The notes under the pieces: model-generated
The model's database searches: none
Told to the model about the DNA's origin: nothing
What the model saw: the letters and a program-made list of their open reading frames with translations, nothing else
Shown here: piece after piece, positions 22,553 to 26,655 of the stretch
Position numbering within the stretch: position 1 is the first letter of the stretch
Layout of the letters: every line of letters starts with the position of its first letter
From: Lachnospiraceae bacterium
Lineage (GTDB): Bacteria; Bacillota; Clostridia; Lachnospirales; Lachnospiraceae
Assembly: GCA_004557975.1 (NCBI GenBank)
Contig: SFEV01000037.1
Coordinates: forward strand, 1-26,655
Length of the DNA: 26,655 nucleotides
Reading direction: 5' to 3'
Made by a program: the position numbers and the translations under genes

Positions 22553-22618
22553 GGTAAATTCCTCCTCTGAATCTGTTCTTCTATTGTGCGGCTCTTATTA
22601 CGCCAAGCCTTGCTAATA

Positions 22619-22647
22619 TTTATATAATGTAATACCTCGTTTGTCAA
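22619..22647 (-). promoter_or_regulatory. Strong sigma-A promoter of hup
   Basis: On the minus strand a perfect TTGACA (22647-22642), 17-base spacer and TATAAA (22624-22619). The -35 overlaps the end of mazG. The leader is about 60 bases long. Confidence 0.85.
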
Positions 22648-23162
22648 GGATTTCCTGATGCCAAATGACGTATTATCCCATCGGCTGCCGCCCGCAATGC
22701 TTCCTTTTCCATCTGCTCCTGCTGCGGTGTCCGGCTCTTTTTTTCCGCGCGCTTGATGGCGGCCCACTGGCCAGGCACTTCCTGCGTCATCATCCTTCCG
22801 TTCTCTGCTTCTTCCCCGAATACGTGCGGATGCCTGCGTATCATTTTGCGGCTGATTCCACGTATCACATCATCAATACAAAACAGCCCCTCATCCTCCG
22901 CAATCTGTGAAAGCAGGACAACCTGGAGCAGAACATCTCCCAGCTCCTCGCACAGGTTGTCTGTCTCTCCCGTTTTTGCGTACAGATCGATTGCTGCCAG
23001 CGCCTCCGTCATCTCATTGATCATACACGGCTTCAGACTCTCAAAGGTCTGTTCTCTGTCCCACGGGCAGCCGTCCTCTGCGCGCAGAGCCGCAACCACC
23101 TGGCGGAATGCATCGAAGCTTCCGGCCTGCACCCCTTCTTCGTTCCATTTTCCTGCATTCAT
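22644..23162 (-). CDS. mazG: MazG-family nucleoside triphosphate pyrophosphohydrolase, single domain
   Basis: 172 residues from ATG 23162 (GGAAGG at 9 bases); a GTG at 23222 overlapping the broken upstream gene is less likely. MazG hydrolyses NTPs and dNTPs to NMP and pyrophosphate, cleaning damaged nucleotides. The N-terminal catalytic domain is complete: LRAEDGCPWDREQTFESLKP, the metal site E-x-x-E in NEMTEALAAID and E-x-x-D in CEELGDVLLQVV, then RRHPHVFG and the W-x-x-IK linker (QWAAIKRAEK). The second MazG domain present in E. coli MazG (263 residues) is absent; the tail is only about 35 residues. Gene position next to rqcP matches yabN (mazG) in Bacillus. Confidence 0.9.
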   Translation of the reverse strand: MNAGKWNEEGVQAGSFDAFRQVVAALRAEDGCPWDREQTFESLKPCMINEMTEALAAIDLYAKTGETDNLCEELGDVLLQVVLLSQIAEDEGLFCIDDVIRGISRKMIRRHPHVFGEEAENGRMMTQEVPGQWAAIKRAEKKSRTPQQEQMEKEALRAAADGIIRHLASGNP

Positions 23163-23214
23163 CGTCTTTATCCTTCCTTCCACTTCACTCAAAGCATAGA
23201 CGCCCTTCACTTTT

Positions 23215-23649
23215 CTACTCACGATAATTCTCTCTGATAAACGGCCTGTCGATTTTTGTGTCGGTTAAAAGCCCATATTTTTTCGGATGCCGGTATGCAT
23301 TGCCGTGCACTTCGCTCTCACGGTAATTGCGAAGCTGTTCCAGATCAAGCTCAGCCAGATAAATTCCCTCTTTTTCATCCGCCTGCAGGATGCAGGTGTC
23401 ACGTGAACCGTCCAGTTCCGGAACGTAAGCCACGCCGTCAAAAACACTGGAGCCGCCGTTGCAGTCAGGCACCGTCCCCGGATAATTGCAGGTAGCCACA
23501 GCCAGCATATTTTCAAAGGCTCTGGCACGCAGCTGGGAAAGACGGTTTATTTCCATCGGGCAGGCATTCGGGACAAGAATGAGTTCCGCACCTTTCAGCA
23601 TCAGAATTCTTGCACTTTCAGGGAATTCTCTGTCATAGCAGATCATGCC
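23215..23649 (-). pseudogene. C-terminal half of a nitrilase-family carbon-nitrogen hydrolase
   Basis: About 143 residues starting MICYDREFPESARILMLKGA, the conserved nucleophile-Cys segment from the middle of nitrilase-family amidases, and ending YRHPKKYGLL and FIRENYRE. The sequence before the Cys, which supplies the catalytic Glu and Lys, is missing. Recognisable homology stops within a few codons upstream of the first Met, where the 3' end of the c-di-GMP gene begins (its stop codon is 27 bases away). The first ATG has no ribosome binding site. I read this as a gene decapitated by the recombination that brought the upstream gene in. The remaining half has no stop or frameshift, so the event may be recent. 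Confidence 0.75.
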
Positions 23650-23675
23650 GCATTCTGAAGTGACAGCTGACCGTT

Positions 23676-26655
23676 TTATGAAATAATCAGTCTTCCCCTG
23701 CCCTTATTCTTTGCCTCATAAAGCGCCTGGTCCGACTCTTCATACATCTGATTAAATGTGGTTTCCGAATCAGCAATCACTACTCCCATGGAAATGCCTG
23801 TTCCACCCTCGGCAGATTTTATCGTCATATTCACTTTGTCAAAAATCTGCTGCGCACGCTCCTTCATCTGTTCTTCCGCTATATTCTTGTCGAAATAGAG
23901 AACAGCCGAAAACTCATCTCCTCCCATGCGGCAGGCACGGTCTTCTTTCCGCAGAGACGCAACCAGTGTCTGGGCCACCAGAATCAAAAATTTATCACCG
24001 TTATGATGACCGAAGGTGTCATTGTATTCCTTAAACTTGTCCACATCTATCATCAGCATCATGATCCTGGATTTTCCTTCCAGAATCTTCAGTTCCACAT
24101 CACTGCGGAACGCCGCATGATTCATAAGACCTGTGAGGGGATCTCTGCGGTATGTACGTTCCCATTCCCTCAGCCGTATCTGGGCTTTGTTGTGTTCTGC
24201 ATCTGTCAGCATTTTCATGGAATATGTATTGGTGATGTCGGCAATAATAATCTCCGAACGTTCGGCACGCACCGCAGAATCGTAATATACTCTTCCAAAG
24301 CAGAACACATAGATATCCGAGCCATCCTTGCGGCGAAGCTTATGTTCCTGGAAAACAAGGGGACACTTTGCAAGATTGGCATTGGTCCTGCACAGATATT
24401 CTGTGCGCTCTTCCTCCGGAATCAGGTCGGCCTGAATCATGGGGCTTTTGGCAATATCTTCCCGGGTGTACCCTGTCATCTTCTCAAAATTTTCATCTAT
24501 GGATACGATCCTCATGGACTCATCCAGCAGGTACCGGCTGTATGGGACCGGATGAACCACCAGACTCTTTTCGTTTTTGCCACTGTCAGGATTTTCCGGA
24601 TACCCGGTCGTCACATCATTGATTTTTTTGGTGGATTCACCGTATCTGAGCGCATCCGGCGGATTCTCCCTGAGCATCCGGAGAAACTCTGACACAATGA
24701 AGGGATCAAACTGGGTGCCTGCACACCGCTTCAGCTCATCCATCGCACCGGAAACAGACATGGCGGCTCTGTAAGCACGGTCATTTGTCATGGCATCATA
24801 CGCGTCCACAACAGCAATCACCCGGGATAAAAGAGGAATACTCTCACGGCTGAGACCGTCCGGATATCCATTGCCATCCCACCTCTCATGATGGTGCCGG
24901 ATCTCCTCTGCAATTCCCTTCAGTTCATTATTGCTGTTGGCAATCTCATATCCTTTTTCTGTATGAGACCGCAGAATTTTCCATTCTTCATCGGAGAGTT
25001 TCCCCGGTTTATTTAATATTTCCAGAGGAATCCCGATCTTTCCGATATCATGCAGAAGACAGAGCAGAGACAGCTTGCTCTGCTGAATATCCGTAAGCGC
25101 AATCCGTCTTCCAAGCTCCGCTCCCAGAAGCTGAGTGCGTCGCACATGATGCTCCGTGTCGCTGTCACATTCCTGAAGAGTACAGATCAGTGAAGTGAGC
25201 ATTTCGGAATGAATAGACTCCCGGTCAAGAAGCTTTTTCGCACGCATCGCCTCAGCAGCCACATGGATGGCCTGAAGCACATCCTGCATCTCTTCTGTGG
25301 TGACACTGACCGCACACTGAATCTTGCCGTCAAAGCTTTCCTTCACCCTTCTCAGACACTCCTGCATTTCTGTTTCACTGCTGTGGCTGCACAATGCAAT
25401 GAGATTTGCTTCCAGTCCGCGCACATAATAGGTCTGTTTTGGAAAATGCTTCCGCATGGCATCTGCGAGCATTTTGATTTTCTGGTTTCCGACATTATTT
25501 CCCATCGTACTGTTGATCACCGACAGGCTGTTAATATCACAGATTGCCACAGCTGTAGGACAGACAAAATACTCTCTCTCCTCTCTGGCAAACCGGCGGA
25601 AGCTTTCCCAGTTCTGGAATCCTGTCAGCAGGTCGGTCTCCAGCGCCGCATCTGAAAATACAAACATCTGTCCCAGTCTCTGATCTTTTTCATTGTTCAG
25701 TCTTCGGATATCACACCTCAGAGGTCTGTTTTCTTCCCCGTCTTTGATATAACACTGCAGGGAAAAACTGTCATTTTCCGTTTCTGAATTCAGGGAGATG
25801 TTGTAACGGTTCAGGAAATCTCCGAGAACTGCACATTTTTCCTGCTCAATTCCTCCCAGAAGACAGTCAGCTCTTTCATTATGAAGAATCAGATTGTCAT
25901 TGTAATCAAATAAGACAATTCCCTGACCGATATTTTCAAAAATACTGGTTTTCAGCTGATTCAGCATACCATGGGTGGAGTAGTTAAAACAGCACCAGTA
26001 CAGCAGAAATGCCGTGAGGCTGTATCCACAGATGGAATAGTCCAGCAGATTGTAGACATTCACTCCGGGCCAGAACAAAAAGATCGCGTTCACCGACACA
26101 ATTGCCAGAATTCCCAAAATAACATAATGGTACTGCGACCGGTACTCCCGCGGAATTTTACACATTTTCCATATCAGCAGGATCAGAATCGCCGCTACCA
26201 GAGAATAGGTGAAAATCAGGTGCATCCAGTAAAGCGGCTTCATCTGGTAGCCGTACTTTGCTATAAATGTATCTCTGCGGATATAGCTGATGGCAATTTC
26301 CCAAAACGGATTGACGGCAAAAACCACCAGTTCAAACGTGGCATACAGCATAATCAGTCCGATGACTGTTTTCCCTGTCTTTGTAAATTTGCGTTTTGTA
26401 AAGTATACGGTAAATACGAGAAGACTGGCCAGCATAAAATCTATGCTGACGAAATAGATGCTGGACATGACTGATGTACACAGATAACTGTCGTTCAGGA
26501 TACTGATCAGATAACTGATGTCCACCACAGCTGCTCCCGCACAGGCATAGCCCAGGAACCTTCCTGTGGTCTGATTTTTCTGAATGGATTTTATGGCCAG
26601 AATCGTGTCGATACATGCAAACAGGACAGAAATTATTATATAACTATTCAGAAGC
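23676..26655 (-). CDS. Membrane c-di-GMP sensor protein, 7TM-PAS-GGDEF(degenerate)-HD-GYP-PAS-GGDEF; 5' end outside the window
   Basis: The frame is open from the right edge (992 residues visible). A GTG at 26528 is not the true start: the 42 codons before it encode more membrane sequence (SYIIISVLFACIDTILAI). Seven hydrophobic helices (about 26650-25960) match the histidine-kinase-type 7TM sensor, so only a few residues are missing. Then come a PAS-like domain (about 25940-25720) and a GGDEF-like domain with RGLEANL in place of the signature (about 25650-25200, inactive). An HD-GYP phosphodiesterase follows with HDIGKIGIP and HHERWDGNGYPDGL (about 25190-24640). A PAS domain (about 24550-24220) and an intact GGDEF with MGGDEF and the RxxD inhibitory site (about 24180-23680) close the protein. 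It should make and degrade c-di-GMP in response to a membrane signal; which activity dominates cannot be read. Confidence 0.93.
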   Translation of the reverse strand, partial: LLNSYIIISVLFACIDTILAIKSIQKNQTTGRFLGYACAGAAVVDISYLISILNDSYLCTSVMSSIYFVSIDFMLASLLVFTVYFTKRKFTKTGKTVIGLIMLYATFELVVFAVNPFWEIAISYIRRDTFIAKYGYQMKPLYWMHLIFTYSLVAAILILLIWKMCKIPREYRSQYHYVILGILAIVSVNAIFLFWPGVNVYNLLDYSICGYSLTAFLLYWCCFNYSTHGMLNQLKTSIFENIGQGIVLFDYNDNLILHNERADCLLGGIEQEKCAVLGDFLNRYNISLNSETENDSFSLQCYIKDGEENRPLRCDIRRLNNEKDQRLGQMFVFSDAALETDLLTGFQNWESFRRFAREEREYFVCPTAVAICDINSLSVINSTMGNNVGNQKIKMLADAMRKHFPKQTYYVRGLEANLIALCSHSSETEMQECLRRVKESFDGKIQCAVSVTTEEMQDVLQAIHVAAEAMRAKKLLDRESIHSEMLTSLICTLQECDSDTEHHVRRTQLLGAELGRRIALTDIQQSKLSLLCLLHDIGKIGIPLEILNKPGKLSDEEWKILRSHTEKGYEIANSNNELKGIAEEIRHHHERWDGNGYPDGLSRESIPLLSRVIAVVDAYDAMTNDRAYRAAMSVSGAMDELKRCAGTQFDPFIVSEFLRMLRENPPDALRYGESTKKINDVTTGYPENPDSGKNEKSLVVHPVPYSRYLLDESMRIVSIDENFEKMTGYTREDIAKSPMIQADLIPEEERTEYLCRTNANLAKCPLVFQEHKLRRKDGSDIYVFCFGRVYYDSAVRAERSEIIIADITNTYSMKMLTDAEHNKAQIRLREWERTYRRDPLTGLMNHAAFRSDVELKILEGKSRIMMLMIDVDKFKEYNDTFGHHNGDKFLILVAQTLVASLRKEDRACRMGGDEFSAVLYFDKNIAEEQMKERAQQIFDKVNMTIKSAEGGTGISMGVVIADSETTFNQMYEESDQALYEAKNKGRGRLIIS

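Noticed and set aside
23163..23222. GTG 23222 as the mazG start
   Set aside because: It would add 20 residues outside the conserved domain and lacks a ribosome site; ATG 23162 has GGAAGG at the right distance.
26526..26528. GTG as the start of the c-di-GMP protein
   Set aside because: The frame is open for 42 more codons to the edge and supplies the first membrane helices of a seven-helix domain; no ribosome site precedes the GTG.
26332..26616. 94-codon minus-strand frame at the right edge
   Set aside because: It overlaps the membrane domain of the c-di-GMP protein in another frame. The other frame continues to the window edge with membrane-helix sequence.
1..26655. tRNA, rRNA, riboswitch or T-box elements, insertion sequences
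   Set aside because: Intergenic regions were read on both strands. I saw no cloverleaf, T-box or transposase sequence; a covariance search was not possible.

Overview
The window looks like a chromosomal segment of an anaerobic, spore-forming Firmicute, most likely a Lachnospiraceae (Clostridia). Evidence: spoIIE, yabP, yabQ, divIC and rqcP lie together in their classic order; almost every gene is on the minus strand behind strong AGGAGG-type ribosome binding sites; and the core genes have moderate GC (30 of 60 bases in a sampled mfd line). The assignment below family level is not supported by anything I can see.

Layout, read in the direction of transcription (right to left). The right edge holds a large membrane c-di-GMP protein whose reading frame is still open at the window end (7TM-PAS-degenerate GGDEF-HD-GYP-PAS-GGDEF). 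Its stop codon abuts the C-terminal half of a broken nitrilase-family gene. Next come mazG, hup with its own promoter and terminator, and the sporulation/division block rqcP-yabP-yabQ-divIC-spoIIE-tilS-hpt-ftsH. After ftsH, a 433-base gap holds a strong terminator, a possible small RNA and a catabolite-controlled promoter for a cytoplasmic GH13 starch/maltodextrin hydrolase. Then follows a cell-wall and translation block: L,D-transpeptidase, ddl, murF, pth, mfd. A PrsA-like lipoprotein carrying very long Glu/Ala/Thr/Ser repeats comes next, then a small YgjP/SprT-type metalloprotease. The left edge is an AT-rich cassette (20 of 60 G/C in a sampled line): XRE repressor, ImmA/IrrE metallopeptidase and, cut by the window edge, a PIN-like nuclease domain translationally coupled to it.

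The order mazG-rqcP-yabP-yabQ-divIC-spoIIE-tilS-hpt-ftsH and the pth-mfd pair are the same blocks found in Bacillus subtilis (pth-mfd-...-yabN-rqcP-yabP-yabQ-divIC-...-spoIIE-...-tilS-hpt-ftsH). Here pth-mfd lies downstream of ftsH instead of upstream of mazG, and cell-wall and GH13 genes are interposed.

The observations most worth a second look are: (1) a SpoIIE that lacks the ten-helix membrane domain yet sits behind a promoter with the unusual 21-base spacer known from B. subtilis spoIIE; (2) the XRE-ImmA-PIN cassette; (3) a PrsA/parvulin protein with about 108 low-complexity residues inserted inside the parvulin fold and no recognisable catalytic histidines; (4) a dispersed intergenic repeat, at least three copies, two of them with a covarying hairpin; (5) a candidate C-rich small RNA next to ftsH; (6) the bifunctional-looking c-di-GMP sensor and the nitrilase wreck beside it. 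All homology statements are from recognition of motifs and family sequences, not from searches.
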